The notes under the pieces: generated by a model
Databases searched by the model: none
What the model saw: only the letters and a program-made list of their open reading frames with translations
Told to the model about the DNA's origin: nothing
Assembly: GCF_009909615.1 (NCBI RefSeq)
Contig: NZ_WWNE01000004.1
Span: 1 to 64,000, forward strand
Reading direction: 5' to 3'
DNA: 64,000 bases
From: Acidiluteibacter ferrifornacis
Lineage (GTDB): Bacteria; Bacteroidota; Bacteroidia; Flavobacteriales_E; Vicingaceae
Made by a program: the position numbers and the translations under genes
Shown: one piece after another, positions 16,095 through 24,908 of the stretch
Layout of the letters: every line of letters begins with the position of its first letter
Numbering within the stretch: the first letter of the stretch is position 1

Positions 16095-16898
16095 TCCTGT
16101 TCGCGCGGACTTGTAGTCCGTGAAAATAAGCATGAAAGAGGAGAGGACTTGCAGTCCGTATAAGCAGTGTCTCACTTAATTTTTATTCAAAAGCTTATAA
16201 ATTGCATTCGCTCAAGATTATGTAGTTAAAGTGTTTATTACTTTAGTGATATGTCAACTAAGTATAAAGTAAATGATAACTCGAAGCCATACTATATAAC
16301 TACAACAATTGTTGGATGGGTAGATGTTTTTACGAGAGAAGTACAAAAAGAAAGGCTAGTTGAATCTTTGAAATACTGTCAAGAAAGTAAAGGTTTGATT
16401 ATATATGCTTGGTGCTTAATGACCAATCATCTGCATATGATCTGTCAAAGTTCCGATGAAGAAGTTCCATTATCAGATATTATTAGAGATTTTAAAAGAT
16501 TTACAAGTAAGCAAATACTTATTACAATAGAAGAAGAGCCTGAAAGTCGTCGAGAGTGGATGCTCGATTTTTTTAAAAAGTCTTGTGAGAAGTTGAAACG
16601 TAATCAGAAATACAAAGTTTGGCAGACTGGCTTTCATGCTGAAGAAATACGTACTCAAAAGTTTTTAGAACAAAAAATAGACTACATTAATTATAATCCT
16701 GTTAAAGCAAGAATTGTTGAGTTTCCTGAGCATTATATCTATTCAAGTGCAAGAAATTATGCAGAAATGGAAGGTTTACTCGCAGTAGAAATTTTGAGTA
16801 GAAGTTGGAAGTTTTTTAGTTAATGTATTATATTGTGGACTGCAAGTCCATAAAAGAGTGCACACGGACTGCAAGTCCGCGCGAGCGGGAAAACAGGA
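16095..16898 (+). mobile_element. RAYT unit flanked by inverted REP palindrome pairs (REPtron-like)
   Basis: The RAYT gene is bracketed on each side by two palindromes of the form GGACT-TGCA-GTCC. Left: 16106-16120 (loop TGT) and 16145-16157. Right: 16836-16850 and 16865-16879. The outer flanks are inverted copies: left TCCTGTTCGCGCGGACTTG (from 16095) matches the reverse complement of the right end (to 16898) apart from an 8-nt insertion. Such mirrored palindromes are the substrates of RAYT proteins. I saw no target-site duplication. Confidence 0.65.
16251..16823 (+). CDS. REP-associated tyrosine transposase (RAYT)
   Basis: 190 residues. Y1/IS200-like fold with the HxH motif MTNHLHMI (His60, His62), the DFKRFTSKQI helix (80-89), and the tyrosine segment YINYNPVKARIV (Tyr145 as likely nucleophile). 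RAYTs cleave and join single-stranded REP DNA at conserved tetranucleotides beside the palindrome. The gene stands alone, with no accessory IS genes, and is bracketed by mirrored REP palindromes. It is related to but distinct from the partial RAYT at 1-475. Full length with intact motifs suggests it is functional. Confidence 0.93.
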   Translation: MSTKYKVNDNSKPYYITTTIVGWVDVFTREVQKERLVESLKYCQESKGLIIYAWCLMTNHLHMICQSSDEEVPLSDIIRDFKRFTSKQILITIEEEPESRREWMLDFFKKSCEKLKRNQKYKVWQTGFHAEEIRTQKFLEQKIDYINYNPVKARIVEFPEHYIYSSARNYAEMEGLLAVEILSRSWKFFS

Positions 16899-17107
16899 TG
16901 TGCTCCGCAGTGGTTTTCAACCCTGCTGCAAAACAGATGCTAATTACTACAAGTTGATTTAGTGTCTCGATTTAAACATTTCACACGAACTGCAAACCTG
17001 CGTATACCAGTTTCAATGGATTATTAAAAGAGATGAAATTCAATTTGTTGTTAGTATAAATTCATTTTTTTATTACTTTTAGATAATCAATAACTAAACC
17101 TATCCTT

Positions 17108-20100
17108 ATGAGGGCTTTTACTTTAACTCTATTATTAGTTCTAATAAGCAATATTTGCTTTTCACAGACCACGCTTTTTAGTGAAGATTTCGAAGGTTCT
17201 TCCGTTAAGTTTCGTAGTTATGCAGCAGTCAATCAGGTGGCAAGCTGGAGTAGTAATTCAAGTTTATATAAATCGGGACAAAAAAGCTACAGAGGAGTTG
17301 TTACTTTTAACGATACATTATTTTTGGAGTCCAATACTTTTTCTACGGTAGGTTATACAGGAGTCAACTTATATTTTAGTCAGATTTGTAAAGTCGGCAA
17401 TTTAGATAAAGCTAGATTACAGTATTCATTGGATAGTGGAAGGACCTGGATTTATGTAAATAACGCCGAGTATAGAGGACAATCTACTTTTAATCAATAT
17501 GCTTTTAATGCTACTTCTTACCCCATTTGGACAGCGTCTCAACCAACATTAACTCCAACAAATACTTGGTGGATGAATGAAGAGTTCAATATTTCGAGTA
17601 TCGCGAATGTGCCCCATGCCAAAATTAGATTTGTATTGACCGATGGAGATTTTAATGGTCCATCAGGAAATTATGGCTGGTTATTAGATAATGTAACAAT
17701 AAAAGGAGCTAACTGTGAATTAGATCCACCAATTCTAACCAATGCAACCACTATTACCGGAGATACTTCTCAAACATACCCCATCCAATTAGCAGTTGAT
17801 ATTTTTGACTCTACAGGCGTTCAAAGCGCGAAAGTGTTTTATACCGTGAATGGAAGCGCATTGGACTCGATTTCCTTAAAAAATCCATTGTTTGATCATT
17901 GGGTGGGTAACTTTCCATTGTTTAATTCAGGGGATACGGTTTGCTACTATTTCCAAGCCACAGATAATACCTCTTGTGGAAATAAGATACAATTGCCAAG
18001 TTCGCAATGTTATCAGTTTGTCGTTTTGTTTCCTACCATATCTTGCATTACTCCACCAGTCAATACGTACCCCTACATACAATCATTCAGTAATTTAATT
18101 CGTGGAGTTTCTGATTTAGCGCCAAACGGTTGGGAAAATGAAACTACTGATGATCGAGATTGGTATGTAGATACTGTTCTTAGTGGATCCTATAGGCCAC
18201 TTACTGATAATACTGGAGGTGGAAATCAAAAGTATTTGTACGTAGACAATACACTTACAACAACAAATTCAACTGCCAATATAATTTCACCTTGTTTTGA
18301 TTTAAAGGTAAATAGAGATTATTTATTAGAATTCTATTTACATCAGTGGGGATACCCAAACAAATCTTTCAATATTGATGTTTTTGCAAATAATACATGG
18401 ATTTTAAATGTTTTAGATTCCATTGTTGGGAACCAAGGAAGTAATTGGAATAAGAGAACAATTAATTTGTCCGCCTATTCAGGACAAACGATAAAAATTA
18501 GGTTTAGAGCAAAATCTCTGCTTACTGCTGGTGGGGGTGGAATGGCTGTAGATGATTTTAGGATTACAGAATACCCTTTTGCCAATACCTCAATCGAGTC
18601 ATTTATCACTCCAATTCAACCCGAATGTATAACTGCTTCTTTTCAGGATGTTTCGGTAGTGGTGGTTAACAATGGAGTGATACAAACAGATACCATTCCC
18701 ATGGCTTATCAGGTAAATACGGGGCCGATTATTAGAGATACCTTGTTTGGAAATATAGGGTATTTTGGTAAACAAACATTTATCTTTTCTCAATCGGCTT
18801 TAATTGACCGAAATATAAAGAATGAAATACTAGCGTGGACAGAAGTACGCAATGATTATGACCCAACCAATGATACCTTAAAGATTGCATTAATAGAGAA
18901 TCCTATTGTTTCAAATTACCCGTACAACAATAATTTCGATCATTTTGTAAAGTCTAATGGCTACCCCTGGTATCGAGGAATTATGGATCCAGGTGTGTTT
19001 TATGATGGTTGGCACAATGAAGGAAGTATATTTAATACTAGTAACAAACAACTCAATTGGGTTGTATATTCAGGTAGCACTGCTTCTGGTGGCACAGGCC
19101 CTTCTCAAGATCAAAATTCTACTGGGAATGGTAATTATATTTATATAGAATCATCTCCGAATGGTACTAGGAATGACACCTTAGCTACTTTGGTGAGTCC
19201 ATGTATTGACCTAACGAATAAATTAAAGCCGATTTTGACTTTTTGGTACCACATGTATGGCCATTACATGGGAAGTTTAAGTTTAGATGTCTACTCCAAT
19301 GGAAATTGGGTGTTGGATGTAATGCCGAAGTTAAGTGGGGACAAAGGAGACCAATGGTTCAAACAAACAGTAGATCTTTCAGCTTTTCAGAATCAAGCAA
19401 TTGTACTAAGGTTTCGAGGAGCACTTAAAGATGGTCTTTCCTATAGTGATATGGCAATCGATAATTTAACAATCACCAATGATGCCATTGTAGACTTGGC
19501 TTTAGAAAAAATTAATATCTCTAATTTTCAGGCATGTGTTCCTAATCCTGGTCAAACTGTTTCATTTGACATTAAGAACAATAGTAATTTAATTATTCAC
19601 GATATTCCACTAGCTTATACATTAAATAATGGAACTATCATAAGAGATACAATTTCAGGGCCTTTAGCGATACAAGCAACTTATTCATATACATTACCTC
19701 AGAGTGTTTCATTTTTAAATAATTATAATAATCAATTGAAATTTTGGGTGGAACATCATTTGGATTCTATTCCAACCAATGACACTTTATATCAAACAAT
19801 AACAACCAATAGTTTAATTACTCAATTGCCGTATTTCGAGAATTTTGATTCATTTACTATGGGAGCAAAAGAAATGTACAATTTCGGTTGGGAAAACAAT
19901 TTGAACCTCGATTTACACAATTGGTGGATTCATTCTGATACTACCCCAACAGCACTTACAGGTCCTGCAGGAGACCATACCTCAGGCAATGGAAAGTACT
20001 TTTACATCCAATCAGATGGGTATAAAAATACCTACTCGATGCTAATGAGTCCGTGTATCGACTTAACAAATGCGTTAACTCCAAACTTAGAATTTTGGTA

Positions 20101-20620
20101 CAATATGAACGGGACGGATGTTGGAAAGTTACGTGTAGATTTAATGAACAATGGTAGCTATATTCGAGACATTATTCCACCAATTGTTGGAAATCAAGGA
20201 GCTGGTTGGCATAGTAAATCAGTTAGTTTAGCAGGTTACACTGGGCAAGTTCGAGTGGTTTTTAATGGGGAAGTACCATTCAGCAGTGGGACCATTAGAG
20301 GTGATATTGCCATTGATGATGTGTTGATTTCTGAATTGCCAATTGGAATAAACGAGCAAGGAGAGGAGGTAAAAATTAGTGCTATCTATCCTAATCCGAC
20401 CAATGGAAATGCGTTTATTAATATTAATACAATGTATTCACAGAAAATTGTGCTTACTATTTCTGATGTTCGAGGTCGTCAAGTAGAGCAAAGGACTGTA
20501 GATTTAATTGAGGGGCAACAACGGTTGGAGTTGATGACTAATAATTATGAGAAAGGAGTTTATATTATTCAGTTGAGTCAAACAGATAGAGTAACTACTC
20601 GCAGACTGGTAGTGAAGTAA
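17108..20620 (+). CDS. Large T9SS-exported surface protein with MAM-like modules
   Basis: 1170 residues. Signal peptide 1-20 (ends CFS-Q). Several MAM/jelly-roll-like units follow: an N-terminal one (FSEDFEGS...WLLDNVTIKG), then three clear repeats sharing SPC(I/F)DL, VxxNQGxxW and (M/I)A(V/I)D(D/N). They resemble carbohydrate- or protein-binding modules. Spacer regions resemble CARDB-like domains (NDTLKIALIENP). The C-terminus (about 1085-1170, AIYPNPTNGNAFINI to RRLVVK) is a T9SS type A sorting domain, so the protein should cross the outer membrane by T9SS and be attached or released. Specific ligand unknown. Confidence 0.85.
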   Translation: MRAFTLTLLLVLISNICFSQTTLFSEDFEGSSVKFRSYAAVNQVASWSSNSSLYKSGQKSYRGVVTFNDTLFLESNTFSTVGYTGVNLYFSQICKVGNLDKARLQYSLDSGRTWIYVNNAEYRGQSTFNQYAFNATSYPIWTASQPTLTPTNTWWMNEEFNISSIANVPHAKIRFVLTDGDFNGPSGNYGWLLDNVTIKGANCELDPPILTNATTITGDTSQTYPIQLAVDIFDSTGVQSAKVFYTVNGSALDSISLKNPLFDHWVGNFPLFNSGDTVCYYFQATDNTSCGNKIQLPSSQCYQFVVLFPTISCITPPVNTYPYIQSFSNLIRGVSDLAPNGWENETTDDRDWYVDTVLSGSYRPLTDNTGGGNQKYLYVDNTLTTTNSTANIISPCFDLKVNRDYLLEFYLHQWGYPNKSFNIDVFANNTWILNVLDSIVGNQGSNWNKRTINLSAYSGQTIKIRFRAKSLLTAGGGGMAVDDFRITEYPFANTSIESFITPIQPECITASFQDVSVVVVNNGVIQTDTIPMAYQVNTGPIIRDTLFGNIGYFGKQTFIFSQSALIDRNIKNEILAWTEVRNDYDPTNDTLKIALIENPIVSNYPYNNNFDHFVKSNGYPWYRGIMDPGVFYDGWHNEGSIFNTSNKQLNWVVYSGSTASGGTGPSQDQNSTGNGNYIYIESSPNGTRNDTLATLVSPCIDLTNKLKPILTFWYHMYGHYMGSLSLDVYSNGNWVLDVMPKLSGDKGDQWFKQTVDLSAFQNQAIVLRFRGALKDGLSYSDMAIDNLTITNDAIVDLALEKINISNFQACVPNPGQTVSFDIKNNSNLIIHDIPLAYTLNNGTIIRDTISGPLAIQATYSYTLPQSVSFLNNYNNQLKFWVEHHLDSIPTNDTLYQTITTNSLITQLPYFENFDSFTMGAKEMYNFGWENNLNLDLHNWWIHSDTTPTALTGPAGDHTSGNGKYFYIQSDGYKNTYSMLMSPCIDLTNALTPNLEFWYNMNGTDVGKLRVDLMNNGSYIRDIIPPIVGNQGAGWHSKSVSLAGYTGQVRVVFNGEVPFSSGTIRGDIAIDDVLISELPIGINEQGEEVKISAIYPNPTNGNAFININTMYSQKIVLTISDVRGRQVEQRTVDLIEGQQRLELMTNNYEKGVYIIQLSQTDRVTTRRLVVK

Positions 20621-20686
20621 AGAGTCTCTGGTTAGAAATAATAGTTTTGAAAGTTAGATATTTAGTTTAGAGTTAGTCTTTAAATC

Positions 20687-20757
20687 GGACTTGCAGCCAT
20701 ATAATAATTTATAGTTCAGAGCCTATTATTTAATAAATTTCACTGACTGCAAGTCCA
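20687..20757. repeat. Inverted pair of REP palindromes between convergent genes
   Basis: CGGACTTGCAGCC (20686-20698) and TGACTGCAAGTCCA (20744-20757) are degenerate members of the palindrome family around the RAYT at 16251, placed in opposite orientation about 45 bp apart. They sit between two convergent 3' ends, a common REP/BIME location, and may help terminate or protect transcripts. Confidence 0.6.
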
Positions 20758-20768
20758 ACTGAATTGTT

Positions 20769-21614
20769 CTAATTCTTCACCCATTTTTTGGTATATCTTG
20801 CTCCATTTTTATCTACTAGAACAAGTATGTAAGCGCTATTTGGAAGATTACTAATAGCTATTCTTTCATTCTTATTTTTTAAAGTTTGATGGAGCAACGC
20901 TTGTCCGTTTAAAGAATAAATAGCGATAGATTGGACATCACTTATAGCATTATTCACAATAGAAATATAGTCCGATGAAGGGTTAGGAAATATGGCGATT
21001 TGGTCTTTAGTAAGCTCTTTAATACTTACTGATAAGGAGCCATATTTGTAGTCAAAATTGAAGTAGATGTTATTATTTCCTGGAGTCTTATTGGTTACGT
21101 TATAGCATTTAATAGCTACGAATAGATTGGAGTTTCTAATTTTCGAAATATAAATTCCATTCTCTAATACCGTGTCAATATTTGCGCTTGGTGTTCCAGC
21201 ATTATATTCTGTTTCGAGTTCTAAAACGGTAGTAGCTGTGTTATAGTTGAAATTATTGGAGGCTTTTACCCATAAGCTCGTTCCGTTTCCTTTAATATCT
21301 CCAAACCAGATAGAACTGACAGCGGAGGTAAAGCCGAATTTACTTCTATTTCCATAGGGTCCATTGTGCTCCACCATATCAATGTTGGATTCTTCTCCAT
21401 TCAGATACTTTCCAAAGTTGGCTGTGTTAAAACTGTTAAAGTAGGTGTGATTTACAAAATCATAACCTGATTGAGATCCATTTGCACCGCTTGATCCTGC
21501 AATTGCAGGACTGTGGTGTTCATAAAATGTAAGATTTGTTTTTTCTAATAAGTTTTGGGCACTAACTGCAGCAAACAATTGAAGAAAGGCGATTGAAAGT
21601 AGTAATTTTTTCAT
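20769..21614 (-). CDS. Secreted protein with T9SS type A sorting domain
   Basis: 281 residues. Signal peptide 1-19 (VSA-Q), then a ~180-residue beta-rich domain containing GFTSAVSSIWFGDIKGNGTS that I do not recognise, and a C-terminal sorting domain (about 200-281: IFPNPSSDYISIV ... IYSLNGQALLHQ ... YTKKWVKN). Predicted to be exported by T9SS to the cell surface. Convergent with the MAM-like protein gene, with REP palindromes between them. The ~290 bp upstream holds no gene that I can see. Confidence 0.8.
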   Translation of the reverse strand: MKKLLLSIAFLQLFAAVSAQNLLEKTNLTFYEHHSPAIAGSSGANGSQSGYDFVNHTYFNSFNTANFGKYLNGEESNIDMVEHNGPYGNRSKFGFTSAVSSIWFGDIKGNGTSLWVKASNNFNYNTATTVLELETEYNAGTPSANIDTVLENGIYISKIRNSNLFVAIKCYNVTNKTPGNNNIYFNFDYKYGSLSVSIKELTKDQIAIFPNPSSDYISIVNNAISDVQSIAIYSLNGQALLHQTLKNKNERIAISNLPNSAYILVLVDKNGARYTKKWVKN

Positions 21615-21905
21615 GAGAATAATTTAGGATTAATATTATTTTTTCGTGACGAATGAAATTTAAATGAGTTGCTTTCACTTGATTATAAACGGACACAAAA
21701 AAAACTTCGACATCCAAATTATTTAGTTTCATTGTCTCTTAAATGATATAATTCAGAAAGGGATAGGGATAATAGCTTTTGTGAGTATTGAATGTTCCAA
21801 TATCCTGAAGAAAAAAACAAGAATTGTTCGATAGGATTAACTAAAATCGGAAGTTTGTCGTTAAGTATGCTAACTAGTTAAATTTAATCTACCAATAGTC
21901 TCCCA

Positions 21906-23840
21906 TTGAAAAAAGTCATTCTCCTTTTTATTTTGCTTACTATTAATTATTTGGATGGGAAGGCACAGTTTAAAGAAACCTATTTCGAGAAAGGTAAACG
22001 AGCTATAGCAGCAGGAGATTATGCATTGGCGCTAGAAAATTTCAATTATTCGTTAGACGATCGCAGTTATTTTCAAGCTTATTTTTTTAGAGGATATGCC
22101 AAATATAATTTAGGAGACCTGATAGGAGCAGAGGCCGATTATACAGCCTGCCTGAAAGAAATTCCAAATCACCAAGATGCCCTTTTTTACAGAGCCATTG
22201 TACGCGATCAATTGTCCAATTTTGAAGGAGCATTTAAAGATTATGAAAGGGCATTACATGCAGATTCTCTCAACTCTAAAATCTATTTGAGTAGAGCTAT
22301 TACTTTACTTTCATTAGAAAAGTTTGAAGCTACAATAGCAGATTGCAATCAGGCTATACGCCTTAAAAAGGGAGATGCTGCTAGTTATGTGATTAGAGGA
22401 ATTGCCAAAACGGAATTGGAGCAGTTTGAGGCCGCTCTTTCTGATTTTAATTTTGCCATCAACCATAAAACGGACAATAGTTTTGCAATGGTATACCGAG
22501 CGGAATGTTACCGAAAAATGGAAAGTTTTGAGGAAGCAAGGGCTGATTTAAAGACGGTTTTGCAAAGAGATTCGAATAATGTGGATGGATTGTACCAATT
22601 GGCTATTTTAGAATTGGAGGAGAACCAACTCGAAAAAGCATTAAAACTGTTGGATAAAGTCTTGAAGTTGTCTCCGTACAATACCTTAGCATTATTCAAT
22701 AGAGCGATTACTAAAACAAAACAAAAAGATTTAAAAGGCGCCTTAGTTGATTATGATGCGGTAATAGTTTCTAATCCTAAGCATATTTCATCCTACTTTA
22801 ATAGGGCGCTACTAAAACAAGAGTTGGGAGATTTAAAAGGTGCATTGGCTGACTTTAATCAGTTGATTGAAATACAACCCAACTATGTGGATGCATACGG
22901 AGCCAGAGCTCAACTAAAAAGACAAATGAAAGATCTAAAAGGGGCAGCTGACGATCAACAACTCGCTGCTCAAGTCAGAGCAAATAATATTGCAGCTCTC
23001 GACAAAGGTTTGAGTAGTGAAGAAGTTCAAGAAGCTATGGAAACTATAAAGTTGTCCTCTGATGGTAGTGCTGTCGCCGAAAATAGTGAGAAACTTCAAT
23101 ATCAATATGCTGAAGCGAGGTTAAGGCCATATTATTATTTAACCCCGGTTTTGTCTACAAAAGTGGCTGAAGACTATTACCAACCTTCAGAACTAGCTAT
23201 AAATAGCCAGCTCATTGGTTTAATGTCAGAGGATGGAGATTGGGACATGGAACAACTAAAGCAGCAATTGGATTCATTAAACAAACAAAAAAGCGACAAA
23301 AGTGCAGCTTTCTATTTAAATAGAGCAATTTTATACTCCCAAATGGAGTGGTATAACCAAGCTTTTTTAGATTATGATTCCACTTTATCTCTTGATCCTA
23401 ATAATGTTTTGGCCTATTTTGGGCGAGCCAATACTTCATTGAAATTACGTGAATTATTGCATACTTTTCCCAATGTTCAAGAGTTTAAAAAAGAGGGAGA
23501 TAAAATTACATCGAATCGTATTGAAGAAGAGTACTTAGATTATAATTATACCAATATCATTAGCGATTATAAGAAAGCCGTTTCATTAGACCCTCAGTTC
23601 TCTTATGCCTATTACAATATGTCCTTTGTTCAGAATAAGAATGAAGAATACAATGCTTCTTTAGAATCCCTTCATAAAGCCATTGCTTTGAAGCCTAATT
23701 TTGGTCAAGCTTATTTTAATAGAGGGTTAACCTATCTTTATTTAAAACGGACAGATCAAGGATGTACGGACTTAGGTAAGGCAGGGGAGTTAGGGATTAA
23801 GGAAGCATATAATATAATCTTGAGGTATTGCAAAAAATAG
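21906..23840 (+). CDS. Exported tetratricopeptide-repeat protein
   Basis: 644 residues from a TTG start directly followed by a good signal peptide (KKVILLFILLTINYLDGKA), which supports that start. About 9-12 TPR units follow: roughly 22-350 and again from 440 to the end, shown by repeats such as GDYALALENFNYSL and GDLKGALADFNQLIEIQPN; the middle (350-440) is less regular. TPR superhelices are protein-interaction scaffolds; in the periplasm of Bacteroidota they often serve envelope assembly. Partner unknown. The following GIN-domain gene starts 45 bp downstream on the same strand. Confidence 0.85.
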   Translation: MKKVILLFILLTINYLDGKAQFKETYFEKGKRAIAAGDYALALENFNYSLDDRSYFQAYFFRGYAKYNLGDLIGAEADYTACLKEIPNHQDALFYRAIVRDQLSNFEGAFKDYERALHADSLNSKIYLSRAITLLSLEKFEATIADCNQAIRLKKGDAASYVIRGIAKTELEQFEAALSDFNFAINHKTDNSFAMVYRAECYRKMESFEEARADLKTVLQRDSNNVDGLYQLAILELEENQLEKALKLLDKVLKLSPYNTLALFNRAITKTKQKDLKGALVDYDAVIVSNPKHISSYFNRALLKQELGDLKGALADFNQLIEIQPNYVDAYGARAQLKRQMKDLKGAADDQQLAAQVRANNIAALDKGLSSEEVQEAMETIKLSSDGSAVAENSEKLQYQYAEARLRPYYYLTPVLSTKVAEDYYQPSELAINSQLIGLMSEDGDWDMEQLKQQLDSLNKQKSDKSAAFYLNRAILYSQMEWYNQAFLDYDSTLSLDPNNVLAYFGRANTSLKLRELLHTFPNVQEFKKEGDKITSNRIEEEYLDYNYTNIISDYKKAVSLDPQFSYAYYNMSFVQNKNEEYNASLESLHKAIALKPNFGQAYFNRGLTYLYLKRTDQGCTDLGKAGELGIKEAYNIILRYCKK

Positions 23841-23884
23841 GAATCTCGCTGTTTTTTGATAAATTGCATCAAATCTTTTTTGCG

Positions 23885-24604
23885 ATGAAAAATATGACAC
23901 GCTTTTTAACAATCGGTTTAATATCCATGGTTTTAACCTCATGTATTTGGACCAGTAACTGTATTAGTCCTGAAGGGTCAACGGTAGAAAAAACAATTGA
24001 TTTACCCAGTTTTAGGAAAATTAAGCTATCCAGTTCAATTGAAGTTTATTTAACTCAGGCCACTACTCAATCTGTGTCCATAAAGGCTCCACAAGAAATT
24101 ATAGATTTGTTAAGTAAAGAAGTGGTGGCGGATCAGTGGGAGATAGAGTTTGATGAATGTTTTAATACCCAATCAAAAGTAGCAGTATACATCGCTTTAC
24201 CTCATATTGAGCAATTGACTGTTAACGGGTCAGGAAGTATAATAGGAAAGAGTGATTTTATTCTAAGTGATTTAGAGATAACCATTAATGGATCTGGAGA
24301 TGTCAAGATGGAGATGAATGCTGATGAGGTTGAAATTAATATAAAGGGTTCAGGAGATATCCTACTAGCCGGGGTAGCTAATGAAACGGACATTAGTGTA
24401 ATGGGTTCTGGAGATGTTCAAGCCTTCAAGTTGGAGACTAAAGAATCCGAAGTGGAGATAAAAGGATCTGGGGATGTTAAGGTAAATGTTAGCGAAAGTT
24501 TAGAAGTAGGTATTTATGGAAGTGGGGATGTACAATACAAAGGAAATCCAGCTAAGACGGATATTAACATAAAAGGAAGTGGGGAAGTAAAGAAAGTGGA
24601 GTAA
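23885..24604 (+). CDS. GIN-domain (DUF2807) lipoprotein
   Basis: 239 residues from ATG 23885; a longer TTG-initiated frame from 23828 would bury the signal peptide, so the shorter start is preferred. Signal ends in lipobox VLTSC (Cys18). The mature protein is a putative auto-transporter-adhesin head GIN domain: a beta-helix of about 19-24-residue turns each closing with GSG(D/S/E), seen seven times. These proteins are widespread in Bacteroidota and of unknown function; a surface or periplasmic lipoprotein is expected. A strong terminator follows. Confidence 0.88.
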   Translation: MKNMTRFLTIGLISMVLTSCIWTSNCISPEGSTVEKTIDLPSFRKIKLSSSIEVYLTQATTQSVSIKAPQEIIDLLSKEVVADQWEIEFDECFNTQSKVAVYIALPHIEQLTVNGSGSIIGKSDFILSDLEITINGSGDVKMEMNADEVEINIKGSGDILLAGVANETDISVMGSGDVQAFKLETKESEVEIKGSGDVKVNVSESLEVGIYGSGDVQYKGNPAKTDINIKGSGEVKKVE

Positions 24605-24625
24605 TAACTGATGTTCTATATATTG

Positions 24626-24658
24626 GCCCGAGTCGTTTAATCGACTCGGGCTTTTTTT
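24626..24658 (+). terminator. Rho-independent terminator
   Basis: Perfect 10-bp stem GCCCGAGTCG/CGACTCGGGC with a 6-nt loop (24626-24651), then seven T. Ends the GIN-domain transcript. The remaining ~250 bp to 24909 holds no gene. Confidence 0.95.
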
Positions 24659-24753
24659 ATTCAATTTTTTTATTGGGTTTGCTCTTGATCTCGATTTTGT
24701 TACAGTCGAAATATATACAGTTATAACTTTTTTAGCTAGTCACGATAATTGTC

Positions 24754-24783
24754 ATTAACAACAAATTTTGGTTGCTCACAACA
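24754..24783 (+). promoter_or_regulatory. Copy 1 of a conserved upstream motif (candidate operator)
   Basis: ATTAACAACAAATTTTGG followed by TTGCTCACAACA closely matches two sites upstream of the giant surface gene (32474-32503 and 32616-32647): common core ACAACAAAnnnTGGTYGCTCA. It lies about 126 bp before the start of the cadherin-repeat gene and upstream of a TAnnTTTG-type -7 box (TACATTTG, 24812-24819). No clear -33 TTG accompanies that box, which would suit activator-dependent transcription. The regulator is unknown; the LytTR regulator at 30035-30688 is a candidate. Confidence 0.5.
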
Positions 24784-24908
24784 TAAATTTAGTACATGTG
24801 CTTTCATCAGCTACATTTGGTTGAAATATGCTGTAAGATGCATTTACACTAGTAAAGTAGTGTTAGGATAAGAACAAAGAATTAAAATACTAAGGACAAA
24901 TCATCAAT

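Noticed and set aside
23828..23884. Upstream TTG start for the GIN-domain protein
   Set aside because: It would place 19 residues ahead of the signal peptide and lipobox; ATG 23885 gives a normal lipoprotein.
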